Positions 1 to 7,707 of a stretch of DNA of 31,974 nt are shown one piece after another. The DNA is from CAZNUM01 sp964539305 (GTDB taxonomy: Bacteria > Fidelibacterota > Marinisomatia > Marinisomatales > TCS55). A program made the translations under genes and the position numbers. The stretch lies in assembly GCA_964539305.1 (NCBI GenBank), contig CAZIIM010000023.1, positions 1 to 31,974 of the forward strand, read 5' to 3'. The stretch's first letter is position 1, and each line of letters opens with the position of its first letter. Below the pieces are notes generated by a model that saw only the letters and a program-made list of their open reading frames with translations, was not told the DNA's origin and did not search any database.

Positions 1-73
<73 letters not shown>

Positions 74-119
74 CTTGAACTTGTTTCCGGAATAACACTA
101 AGAGGAAAGATTATTGAAA

Positions 120-397
120 ATGAGGTCGTGCTAGATGGGGAGGTAGCGGTGCCCTTTAACCTGCAACCCGCTATAGCAGGATCGAACTCCTGTGCCCGGC
201 AGATGCTGATGGTGCGTTTCCGGATGAAGGGATGTTGAAACTTCAATCTTTCGCAATGATTCTACACCGAACCCCGTCAGGACCGGAAGGGAGCAGCGGT
301 AAGTGCTTAGAATGATGTGCCGGAAGACCCCTGAAGTGGAGTCACCTGATCCGGGGATGAATCAATCCAGGTTTGCCAAACACAGGTGCACGGCCTT
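120..397 (+). ncRNA. ffs/scr: Signal recognition particle RNA, large bacterial type (Alu + S domains)
   Basis: This is the RNA core of the signal recognition particle, which binds Ffh and targets nascent membrane proteins to FtsY and SecYEG. The S-domain tip is plain at 276-304 (GTCAGGACCGGAAGG followed by GAGCAGCGGTAAG). Positions 137-154 (GGGGAGGTAGCGGTGCCC) match the Alu-domain 5' region known from Bacillus scRNA, so this is the roughly 270-nt form and not the short 4.5S form. The ends are set by pairing of 124-131 (GGTCGTGC) with 388-395 (GCACGGCC). The exact termini are uncertain by a few bases. The 3' end lies only about 13 nt before the dnaX start codon, which suggests cotranscription with dnaX and processing. 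No strong promoter is visible in the 46 bases after the tRNA. Confidence 0.93.
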
Positions 398-408
398 ACA
401 CATTTAAC

Positions 409-2258
409 ATGGCCTATCAGGTTCTTTCATTAAAATGGCGCCCCCAATCCTTTCAGGATGTGGTGGGACAGGATCACGTCACCCGGACGTTGACCAATGC
501 CTTTAAAAAGGATCGGGTCGCTCAGGGGTACATGCTCACGGGCCCCCGGGGCGTAGGGAAAACCACGACCGCACGCATTATTGCCAAAGCCCTGAACTGC
601 GCCCAGTCCAAAGATGGTGTACCCTGTAACGCCTGCAATACTTGCCAGGAAATTACCGACGGACGGAATCTGGACGTACTGGAAATTGATGGTGCCTCCA
701 ACCGGGGAATCGAGGAAATCCGGAATCTGAGGGAAGTCATAAAATACCCTCCCATGGATGCTCCTTATAAAATCTTCATCATTGATGAAGTTCATATGCT
801 CACCACCCAGGCCTTTAACGCCCTGCTCCGGACCCTGGAAGAACCACCCCCCCACGGGAAGTTTATTCTCTGCACGACTGATATCCATAAAGTGCCCTCC
901 ACCATCATATCCCGCTGTCAACGATTTGATTTTAATTCCATCACTTCCCAGGTCATCCGGGACCGGCTGGAATTCATCCTGAAACAGGAGAAAATCACGA
1001 TTGATCCGGAATCCTTGATGGCCATCAGTCGGAAGGCAGAAGGAAGCATGCGGGATGCTTTGAGCCTGGTGGATCAGGTGATTGCCTACGGCGGGGAAGA
1101 AATCACCTTTGATAATGTTTCTGCCGTGATTGGATTAATCCCCACTGAACTGTACTTCGAATTCTCCGAAGCGGTTCACGGTAAGGATGGGCCTGCTCTA
1201 CTCAAATTACTCAGAAAGATTGAATCCATGGGTTTGCCTTTGGAAGATGTTACGCAGGGATTAAACCTTCATTTTAGAAACCTGTTGCTGGCCACAGTGG
1301 AGCAAAGTGATGAACTGCTGGACATGAATCCTGAGACTCTCAAGCGCTACCAGGAACATGCCAACCGCTGGGATCGTAAAGACCTGCTACGAATTACCCA
1401 AACCTTGAATGAACTGGAATTCTCCTTAAAGCGCATTAGTCAACCTGCCATTCTGTTTGAAATGACGGCGATTAAATTNNNNNNNNNNNNNNNNNNNNNN
1501 NNNNNNNNNNNNNNNNNNNNNNNNNNNNNNNNNNNNNNNNNNNNNNNNNNNNNNNNNNNNNNNNNNNNNNNNNNNNNNCCTTAAAGCGCATTAGTCAACC
1601 TGCCATTCTGTTTGAAATGACGGCGATTAAATTATTGGAGATGGATTCGGCCGTTTCGATTGAGGAATTGTTGTCTTCCGACGGTGCATTACCCAAAAAA
1701 GAGGCACCTCCTGGAAAGGCAGTTCAGCAGACACTTCTGGATCCAGCTCCACCTCCATCCAGGCCAAAGGCATCAATTGCCTCACATCCCCCCAAAGAAG
1801 AGGTTTCAGCTGTAAAAGAGGCGGCTCCTGACGAGGTAAAACCGGCAGAAGAACCGGAAGCCAAACCTGCTGCAAGTGGAGACGCATTCAAACTTGAAAC
1901 GGTGAAGGATCAATGGCTTTCCTTCGTAAATGCCGTATCGAAGAAAAGACCTTCTCTTGGTACGGTGCTGGAACATTCCACGCCTGAAACGCTTTCAAAG
2001 AATAAATTGATGTTGTCCATTTCCGGTCTACCCCGGTTCAGCGTCCGGACGGTGGAGAAAAACAGGGGTGCAATTGAATCCATCTTCAAGGATCATTTCG
2101 GTGTTGAAATACGTATTCAGGCTGAATGGAAAGAAGGGGCTACCGACCACCAGCCAGACGCGGAGGATCAAAAAGAACCGGATTCGAAATCGACAGGAAA
2201 AGGCGATCCCGTGATTCAAAAGGTGATCGAATTATTCGACGGTGAAATTCTAAGATAG
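409..2258 (+). CDS. dnaX: DNA polymerase III subunit gamma/tau (interrupted by an assembly gap)
   Basis: DnaX is the clamp-loader ATPase that loads the beta sliding clamp and, as tau, links the core polymerases. The N-terminus (MAYQVLSLKWRPQSF) is typical. Walker A GPRGVGKTT lies at about residues 45-53, zinc-finger cysteines at about 64, 73, 76 and 79, Walker B IIDEVHML, and the sensor SRC motif follow. After residue 357 the frame runs into 100 N. The 55 bp before and after the N block are identical, and collapsing N plus one copy gives an unbroken 564-residue protein. The C-terminal part is a low-complexity Pro/Glu/Lys linker followed by a tau-like tail. A TTG further upstream at 373 is in frame but lies inside the SRP RNA, so ATG 409 is chosen. 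There is no clear Shine-Dalgarno site. Confidence 0.95.
1424..1633. repeat. 55-bp direct repeat flanking the first N gap
   Basis: Positions 1424-1478 and 1579-1633 are identical over 55 bp, starting CCTTAAAGCGCATTAGTC and ending GCGATTAAATT. They enclose exactly 100 N. This is what results when two contigs that share a terminal overlap are scaffolded with a default gap instead of being merged. It is an assembly artefact and not a biological repeat, since removing N plus one copy restores the dnaX frame. Confidence 0.95.
1479..1578. other. Assembly gap of 100 N inside dnaX
   Basis: A run of exactly 100 unknown bases. The length is a conventional placeholder. The flanking 55-bp identity implies that the true distance between the contigs is about minus 55 bp, so there is probably no missing sequence here. 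Confidence 0.97.
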
Positions 2259-2266
2259 GAGCAAGC

Positions 2267-2593
2267 ATGTTTGATAAAGGCAGTATGTCCAAGATTTTAA
2301 GGCAGGCACAGGAGGTCCAGAAAAAAATTGAAACGGTCCAGAGTGAGCTGGAGGATTTACACCTGGAAGCGGAATCCGGCGGCGGCATGGTAAAAGTGAC
2401 CATTAACGGTAAAATGGAATTACTTCGATTGGATCTCAGTGAAGAGGTCCTGAAAGAGGATAAGGATATCATTGAAGATCTAATTATTTCAGCCGTCAAC
2501 AAAGCCATCTCCCGGGCTCAGGAAGAAAGTCAGAATCGCATGAATAATGTGGCCGGTGGAATGTTGGGTGGCCTGAAAATGCCGGGGATGTAG
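2267..2593 (+). CDS. ybaB: YbaB/EbfC family nucleoid-associated protein
   Basis: A 108-residue protein of the YbaB/EbfC family, small dimeric DNA-binding proteins associated with the nucleoid and repeatedly found between dnaX and recR. The sequence shows the family pattern: an N-terminal coiled-coil helix rich in Lys, Gln and Glu (about residues 7-35), a central beta region with GGGMVKVTINGKMEL, a helix around DIIEDLIISAVNKA, and a Gly/Met-rich tail. AGGAG sits 5 nt before the ATG and overlaps the dnaX stop. The stop codon shares one base with the recR GTG start, indicating translational coupling in the dnaX-ybaB-recR operon. Confidence 0.93.
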   Translation: MFDKGSMSKILRQAQEVQKKIETVQSELEDLHLEAESGGGMVKVTINGKMELLRLDLSEEVLKEDKDIIEDLIISAVNKAISRAQEESQNRMNNVAGGMLGGLKMPGM

Positions 2594-3186
2594 TGGGGTC
2601 AATTCCAGACAGTATTACCACATTGATTGATGCCTTTACACACTTTCCAGGTGTCGGCCGTAAAACCGCCCAGCGAATGGCCTTCCATTTACTGAATTCC
2701 AGTAATGAAGAAGCGATTCAATTGGCGCAGGCGATTATGGATATGAAAACCAAGATTCAGTTTTGCTCCCTTTGTGGTGGCATTACGGAAGAGGACCCCT
2801 GCTTTATCTGTTCCGATCCCAAACGGGATGATGCCATTCTCTGCATTGTTGAGGATGCAGCCGACATTTATGTTTTTGAAAAGGCAAATATTTTCCGCGG
2901 TCGGTATCACGTCCTGGGAGGTGTTTTATCGCCGCTGGATGGTATTGGGCCGGATGATCTGAATTTAAATTCGCTTTTAAAGCGTGTTAAAAAAGGATCG
3001 GAAGTGGTCATTGCCACCAATCCCAGCATTGAAGGAGAGACCACCGCGTTGTATATTGCAAAACTGTTAAAAGACAAAGAGGCAAAAGTGACTCGCCTGG
3101 CCCGGGGAATTCCGGTAGGCGGGGAACTGGAATACATTGATGATGCCACCATACACCGAGCCATGGAGGGGAGAACCGAACTATGA
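2593..3186 (+). CDS. recR: Recombination mediator RecR
   Basis: RecR forms a ring that works with RecO (and RecF) to load RecA on gapped single-stranded DNA. The 197-residue length is typical. Seen in order: a helix-hairpin-helix region (FPGVGRKTAQRMAFHLL, about 14-31), a four-cysteine zinc finger (CSLCGG...CFICSD, about 57-72), and a Toprim domain with the ED of IVEDAAD and the family hallmark DGIGPDDL. It starts with GTG, which overlaps the ybaB stop by one base. Its own stop overlaps the pgsA start (ATGA), so it is embedded in a coupled operon. Confidence 0.96.
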   Translation: MGSIPDSITTLIDAFTHFPGVGRKTAQRMAFHLLNSSNEEAIQLAQAIMDMKTKIQFCSLCGGITEEDPCFICSDPKRDDAILCIVEDAADIYVFEKANIFRGRYHVLGGVLSPLDGIGPDDLNLNSLLKRVKKGSEVVIATNPSIEGETTALYIAKLLKDKEAKVTRLARGIPVGGELEYIDDATIHRAMEGRTEL

Positions 3187-3767
3187 TGACCGTTCCTAAC
3201 ATCCTGACGATCATTCGAATTCTATTAACCCCGTTTTTCATTATTTGTTTATTTGCTGATTTCCCCTATGCCAAGATCTGGGCCCTGACCATTTTCGTGG
3301 TGGCTTCCATCACCGATGCCTATGACGGTTATTACGCCCGTAAATATGACATGGTCACTAATTCGGGCCGTTTTCTGGATCCCCTGGCGGATAAAATCCT
3401 CGTTTCGTCAGCCTTTATCTCCTTTGCCGTCATGGGTTTGATTGATTTCTGGATGGTTGGACTCATTATTTTCAGGGATTTGTTTGTGACGGGCCTACGG
3501 GTCATTATGTCTGCCAAAGGATTTACCATGCTCACGAGCAGAATCGCCAAAATGAAGACGGCTTTTCAGGTGTCGATTATTGTTCTTACCCTGCTGCTGC
3601 TGGGGATGAAAGGTTTCCACCTGGAACCTCTGAAAATGATTCTCACCTTTATGAAGGAATTCAGGGTGATTTACTACGCCACCCTGGGCGTGACAATCTT
3701 CACGGTGTACACGGGACTGGTCTATCTTTACGATAACCGGGCGACCCTGAAAAAAATCTTTATCTGA
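3183..3767 (+). CDS. pgsA: CDP-diacylglycerol-glycerol-3-phosphate 3-phosphatidyltransferase
   Basis: PgsA makes phosphatidylglycerol phosphate from CDP-diacylglycerol and glycerol-3-phosphate in the inner membrane, the committed step to phosphatidylglycerol and cardiolipin. The CDP-alcohol phosphotransferase signature D-x2-D-G-x2-A-R-x8-G-x3-D-x3-D is complete (D45, D48, G49, A52, R53, G62, D66, D70). Several hydrophobic membrane segments surround it (about 5-25, 32-46, 75-100, 120-140, 155-180). The length of 194 residues is normal. The next gene encodes the phosphatase that acts on its product. Two consecutive ATG codons (3183 and 3186) are possible starts; the first overlaps the recR stop. 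Confidence 0.94.
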   Translation: MMTVPNILTIIRILLTPFFIICLFADFPYAKIWALTIFVVASITDAYDGYYARKYDMVTNSGRFLDPLADKILVSSAFISFAVMGLIDFWMVGLIIFRDLFVTGLRVIMSAKGFTMLTSRIAKMKTAFQVSIIVLTLLLLGMKGFHLEPLKMILTFMKEFRVIYYATLGVTIFTVYTGLVYLYDNRATLKKIFI

Positions 3768-3773
3768 CCTCCC

Positions 3774-4226
3774 ATGGACCGGAGTACGGCTGAATGGGTC
3801 TCCACGGTATTTAAGATTGGACACCTGCCCCTGGCACCGGGAACCTGGTGCAGTCTGGTCGCCACAGGAAGCTGGTTATTTCTTTTCCCCAATGCCAACC
3901 CGTTTCTCCTGCCTGCCCTGACCCTGATTATTTTTTTTACCGGAGTAAAAACTTCCCAGGTTCTGGTGAATCATTCCTCTGAAAAAGATCCTTCACGCAT
4001 CGTGATTGATGAATGGGCCGGTCAGTGGATCTGTTTTATTGGTATTCCAGTGGACTGGAGATTTGCCCTGGGGGGATTTGTTTTGTTCCGGCTGTTTGAT
4101 ATTGTGAAGCCGCCGCCGGTGCGAAATCTTGAATCATTGACCGGCGGGTGGGGAATCATGGCCGACGATATTGCCGGCGGTGTATTAGCGTTAATCTGTC
4201 TACAGGGATATCGGTATTTCACATGA
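3774..4226 (+). CDS. pgpA: Phosphatidylglycerophosphatase A
   Basis: PgpA removes the phosphate from phosphatidylglycerol phosphate, completing phosphatidylglycerol synthesis begun by the adjacent pgsA product. The family motifs are visible: GHLPLAPGTWCSLVA (about 17-31) and VIDEWAGQWI (about 73-82), followed by a Phe-rich membrane stretch and a glycine-rich C-terminal segment (GGWGIMADDIAGG). It has 150 residues, usual for the family, with three or four membrane segments. It begins 6 bases after pgsA and overlaps the cinA start by ATGA. No good Shine-Dalgarno site is seen, so translation may depend on coupling. Confidence 0.92.
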   Translation: MDRSTAEWVSTVFKIGHLPLAPGTWCSLVATGSWLFLFPNANPFLLPALTLIIFFTGVKTSQVLVNHSSEKDPSRIVIDEWAGQWICFIGIPVDWRFALGGFVLFRLFDIVKPPPVRNLESLTGGWGIMADDIAGGVLALICLQGYRYFT

Positions 4227-5443
4227 TACAGGTCGGGCTCATTACCATCGGTGCGGAGCTGTTGAACGGCACACGGGTGGATACAAACGCCGCCTGGATC
4301 GGGGATGCGGTTATTAGTGTCGGTGGAAGGGTGGTATGGCATCTAACCGTAGACGATGAAAAAACCGCCATCCTGAATGCACTGGATCAGATCCCTGAGA
4401 ACGTGAAAGTCGTCTTAACCACGGGCGGTCTGGGGCCCACCCATGATGATATTACGCCTGCCGTCCTTTATAAATATTTTCAAGCCACCCCTGAATTTGA
4501 TGAGGCCTATTGGCAGGAGATTACAGAGAAGTTTGCCCTGCGGGGCAAACTAATTCCTGAATCAAACCGGAACCAGGCCTATCGCCCTGACAAAGGTGAA
4601 GTGATTCCTAATCCCGTGGGAACCGCCCGGGGATTACATTTTGCCCATTCAACCTATCATTTATTTGCCATGCCCGGTGTCCCCGCTGAAATGAAAGCGA
4701 TGATGAATAGTACGGTTCTGCCATGGATTGAAGGCTGCTCCGACCATCGGGTCGCAGTAACGGTATTGCGCACTACCGGGATTATGGAATCGGCCCTGTA
4801 TGAACAACTGGAACCCATCTTAAAGGATTTTCCCAATATTGAACTGGCGTTCCTTCCAAAAATCACAGGTGTGGATCTAAGAATTAAAGCCAATGACTCC
4901 AGTACCCTGGATTCGTTTATTCATCAAATAACACCTGAAATTTCGAAATATCATTATGGGAATGGCACAGAAGAACTGGAAGATCAGACCGGAGAATTAC
5001 TGAGGAAGAAGCATTTGACGATTGCAACAGCCGAGTCCTGTACCGGTGGATTGATCGGGGATCGCATTACCAATACTCCCGGCAGCTCGGATTATATGCG
5101 GGGTGGCGTGGTGGCCTACAGCAATGAAATCAAAACAGCGGTACTGGGTGTGAAGGAATCCACCCTGGAGGCGGTGGGTGCGGTCAGTCGTGAAACCGCC
5201 GCCGAAATGGCTGCAGGCGTCCGTACCCTGATGCAAACAGATCTGGGTCTTTCCACAACCGGGATCGCAGGGCCGACGGGGGGCACGAAAGAAAAACCGG
5301 TGGGTCTGGTGTATGTAGGGCTGGCGGATCATAAGAACGTGAAAACCTGGAAATTCAGGTTTGCCTTCGATCGGAAAGCGAATAAACTGCTGACCAGTCA
5401 AGTGGCCTTAAACCAGTTGCGGAGATATTTACTGAATGCGTGA
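4223..5443 (+). CDS. cinA: CinA family protein (MoaB-like domain + nicotinamide mononucleotide deamidase)
   Basis: This two-domain protein has an N-terminal MogA/MoaB-like domain (COG1058, ADP-ribose pyrophosphatase activity in characterised members), with GAELLNGTRVDTNAAWI near the start and TTGGLGPTHDD around residues 65-77. Its C-terminal PncC domain, which deamidates NMN for pyridine nucleotide recycling, shows TAESCTGGLIGDRIT and TTGIAGPTGGT. The length of 406 residues is typical. The start at ATG 4223 overlaps the pgpA stop; a longer in-frame extension to 4148 would lie inside pgpA and is not supported. In many bacteria cinA sits just upstream of recA, as here with one gene between, and can be cotranscribed with it. 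Confidence 0.95.
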   Translation: MIQVGLITIGAELLNGTRVDTNAAWIGDAVISVGGRVVWHLTVDDEKTAILNALDQIPENVKVVLTTGGLGPTHDDITPAVLYKYFQATPEFDEAYWQEITEKFALRGKLIPESNRNQAYRPDKGEVIPNPVGTARGLHFAHSTYHLFAMPGVPAEMKAMMNSTVLPWIEGCSDHRVAVTVLRTTGIMESALYEQLEPILKDFPNIELAFLPKITGVDLRIKANDSSTLDSFIHQITPEISKYHYGNGTEELEDQTGELLRKKHLTIATAESCTGGLIGDRITNTPGSSDYMRGGVVAYSNEIKTAVLGVKESTLEAVGAVSRETAAEMAAGVRTLMQTDLGLSTTGIAGPTGGTKEKPVGLVYVGLADHKNVKTWKFRFAFDRKANKLLTSQVALNQLRRYLLNA

Positions 5444-6017
5444 TATCCTGTTACGAACCTTCATTGCCATACCGGTACCGGAAACCCTTTTTCCCGTTCT
5501 CCGCCACTTAAAGACCCTGGTTCAAAGGAATGGATCAAAGGTGAAATGGGTTCGCCCGGAGGCCATCCACCTGACGCTGAAATTTTTAGGTCATACACCG
5601 GAATCGTCGGTGAAGGAGATCCGTTCGATTTTATCTGAATTGGCGCAGGACCAAATGACTTTTCAACTGTCCATTACTGGCACGGGCTGTTTTCCGAAAC
5701 AGGAGCGACCCAGAATTTTATGGCTGGGAATAAACGGGGAACTGGATCCCCTGAACCAATTGGTTTCGAAAATAAACCGCCGTCTGGAACCTTTGGGTTT
5801 TTTAACCGAAGAAAAGACCTTTATCCCACATCTCACCCTTGCCCGTATTTCCTATCCACAGAAAAAAAATCCTGAAATTTCAGCTTTCCTGGACGCTTCC
5901 TACGATCCCATTCCATTTTCGGTTCAAAAGTTTCAGTTTATTTCCAGCGAACTCTTTTCTAATGGGGCAGTTTATTCTATTTTAAGCACGCATTTTTTCG
6001 GCAATAATTCAATTTAG
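5436..6017 (+). CDS. thpR: RNA 2',3'-cyclic phosphodiesterase (2H family)
   Basis: A 2H phosphoesterase of the LigT/ThpR group, which opens 2',3'-cyclic phosphates on RNA ends to 2'-phosphates. The two catalytic H-x-T motifs are present: HLTLKFLG at about residue 45 and PHLTLARI at about residue 130. The N-terminus RTFIAIPVP is characteristic. Length 193 residues, normal. It overlaps cinA by 8 bp and ends 11 bp before recA, so it probably sits in the same transcript. Its physiological substrate cannot be read from the sequence. Confidence 0.93.
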   Translation: MRDILLRTFIAIPVPETLFPVLRHLKTLVQRNGSKVKWVRPEAIHLTLKFLGHTPESSVKEIRSILSELAQDQMTFQLSITGTGCFPKQERPRILWLGINGELDPLNQLVSKINRRLEPLGFLTEEKTFIPHLTLARISYPQKKNPEISAFLDASYDPIPFSVQKFQFISSELFSNGAVYSILSTHFFGNNSI

Positions 6018-6028
6018 GAGTAGCAATA

Positions 6029-7054
6029 ATGTCTACAAGTGACGACAAAAAAGCCAAAGCCTTGGAGTTAGCCATTGCCCAGGTGGACCGTCAGTTTGGA
6101 AAAGGTTCCATCATGCGTTTGGGTGCCGACCGGCCCCTGATCATGGACAATGTCATTTCCAGCGGCTGTTTATCCCTCGATGTGGCACTGGGGGTAGGCG
6201 GCATTCCCCGGGGCCGGATTATTGAGATTTACGGTCCTGAATCTTCCGGAAAAACCACTCTGGCCTTACATTTTGTTGCTCAGGCTCAAAAATCGGGATA
6301 CGCAGCCTTCATCGATGCGGAACACGCTCTGGACCCGGAATATGCCAAGAAACTGGGGGTGAATCCGGAAGAATTACTGGTTTCCCAGCCCGACACGGGG
6401 GAGCAGGCACTGGAAATTACGGAAACATTGGTGCGCAGCGGAGCATTGGACATTATTGTGGTGGATTCAGTGGCGGCCCTGGTTCCCCGGGCAGAACTGG
6501 AAGGTGAAATGGGAGATTCACATGTGGGTCTCCAGGCCAGGCTCATGTCCCAGGCGCTTCGCAAATTGACTGGAACGGTTAATCGTTCCAATACGGCGGT
6601 CGTTTTTATTAATCAGATTCGGGAAAAAATCGGTGTCATGTTCGGGAATCCGGAAACGACTCCTGGCGGTCGAGCCTTGAAATTCTACACCTCCATCCGA
6701 ATGGAAATCCGGAGAATCACAACCATCAAGGATGGTACCAATGCTATCGGAAGCCGGGTTCGGGTGAAAGTGGTTAAAAATAAAGTGGCGCCTCCCTTTA
6801 AACAAACCGAGTTTGATCTTATGTACGATCAGGGTATATCTACGGAAGGGGACATCCTGGATCTGGCCCTGAAAGGCGATATTGTCCAGAAGATGGGATC
6901 CTGGTTTTCCTTCGATGATATGAAAATCGGCCAGGGTCGTGAAAATGCGAAAAACTTCCTTCGGGAGAATCCTGACGTTCAGGAAAAGATTGTGGATCAG
7001 GTGAAGAAATTCATTGGTTTGGATAAGCGACCGGAAGGTAATGAAGACACATAA
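6029..7054 (+). CDS. recA: Recombinase RecA
   Basis: RecA is the strand-exchange ATPase of homologous recombination and coprotease for LexA-type repressors. Walker A GPESSGKTT lies at about residues 69-77, and the Walker B strand IIVVDSVAAL and the L2/GGRALKFY region are conserved. The length of 341 residues is typical. A good Shine-Dalgarno site (TAGGAG) precedes ATG 6029. No SOS-box-like palindrome was evident in the 11-bp gap after thpR, so any damage control would act further upstream. The stop overlaps the recX start. Confidence 0.98.
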   Translation: MSTSDDKKAKALELAIAQVDRQFGKGSIMRLGADRPLIMDNVISSGCLSLDVALGVGGIPRGRIIEIYGPESSGKTTLALHFVAQAQKSGYAAFIDAEHALDPEYAKKLGVNPEELLVSQPDTGEQALEITETLVRSGALDIIVVDSVAALVPRAELEGEMGDSHVGLQARLMSQALRKLTGTVNRSNTAVVFINQIREKIGVMFGNPETTPGGRALKFYTSIRMEIRRITTIKDGTNAIGSRVRVKVVKNKVAPPFKQTEFDLMYDQGISTEGDILDLALKGDIVQKMGSWFSFDDMKIGQGRENAKNFLRENPDVQEKIVDQVKKFIGLDKRPEGNEDT

Positions 7055-7691
7055 AGTTCTTACCGTTGTGTCCGGTAAACGAAACCCGTCGCAACGGATA
7101 GTCACCCTTGACAATGGAGACGTCTTCAGAATTTCTGAAGACGTTTTTATTAAGTATCGTCTGTACGCCGGAGAAACCATATCCGAAAAAACATTGAAAC
7201 ATTTGAAAAAGGATCTTGATGAGACTGCTCTTCAGGATGCGGCCTACCGTTTACTCAGCTACCGGATGCGCAGTACGGCAGAATTGAAAAGCAGGCTGTT
7301 GAAAAAGGGTTTTCCACTTGACAGGATTGAAAAGCTGATGTCAAAGCTTGAGGAAAAGAATTATTTGAATGACGAACAATTTGCCTGGACATTTGCGGTT
7401 GAAAAGGTAAAATCTAAAAAAATTGGCCCCAGAGCCCTCAGGGCGGAATTACTGCCCCATCAATTACCGGATGAACTCCTAAACCAGACAATTGCGAAGG
7501 TCTTCCATCAATACCCCGTCCAGGAATTGATTCGGGATAACCTGGTGAAGAAAAAGATTCGGAAAGGTAAAGTTTTACCTGTAAACGAATCAAAACGCCT
7601 CGTTCAGTTTCTCCAGCGGAAAGGCTTTACCTGGGATTCTATCCACCCCGTCCTGCTGGAATGGGGTGTCCTGAATACCGGGAACCGTTAG
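7041..7691 (+). CDS. recX: Regulatory protein RecX
   Basis: RecX binds RecA filaments and limits their activity. The protein has the three-helix repeats of the family: ALQDAAYRLLSYRMRSTAELKS..., a second unit around LNDEQFAWTFAVEKVKSKKIG and RALRAELL, and a C-terminal unit ending in FLQRKGFTWDSIHPVL. The start at ATG 7041 is preferred because GGAAGG lies just upstream and it gives a 14-bp overlap with recA; the longer frame from 7014 would extend further into recA. It has 216 residues. The first 40 or so residues (GKRNPSQRIVTLDNGDVF) form the N-terminal beta segment seen in many non-enteric RecX proteins. Confidence 0.92.
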   Translation: MKTHKVLTVVSGKRNPSQRIVTLDNGDVFRISEDVFIKYRLYAGETISEKTLKHLKKDLDETALQDAAYRLLSYRMRSTAELKSRLLKKGFPLDRIEKLMSKLEEKNYLNDEQFAWTFAVEKVKSKKIGPRALRAELLPHQLPDELLNQTIAKVFHQYPVQELIRDNLVKKKIRKGKVLPVNESKRLVQFLQRKGFTWDSIHPVLLEWGVLNTGNR

Positions 7692-7707
7692 TCGTATAAT
7701 AAGAAGA

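Noticed and set aside
373..408. TTG at 373 as the dnaX start, adding 12 residues
   Set aside because: The extension lies in the 3' part of the SRP RNA and the added residues do not match the conserved DnaX N-terminus MAYQVLSLKWRP.
430..921. Long minus-strand ORF opposite dnaX
   Set aside because: It mirrors a well-supported gene, has no recognisable domain and no ribosome-binding site; the same holds for the other antisense frames across recA, infB, fadD-like, gpsA and pnp.
1424..1633. 55-bp direct repeat as a genuine tandem duplication in dnaX
   Set aside because: It brackets exactly 100 N, the same 55-bp length occurs at the infB gap, and collapse restores the reading frame.
4148..4222. 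Upstream extension of cinA
   Set aside because: It would lie within pgpA; the conserved CinA start MIQVGLITIGAELL begins at 4223 and overlaps the pgpA stop by ATGA.
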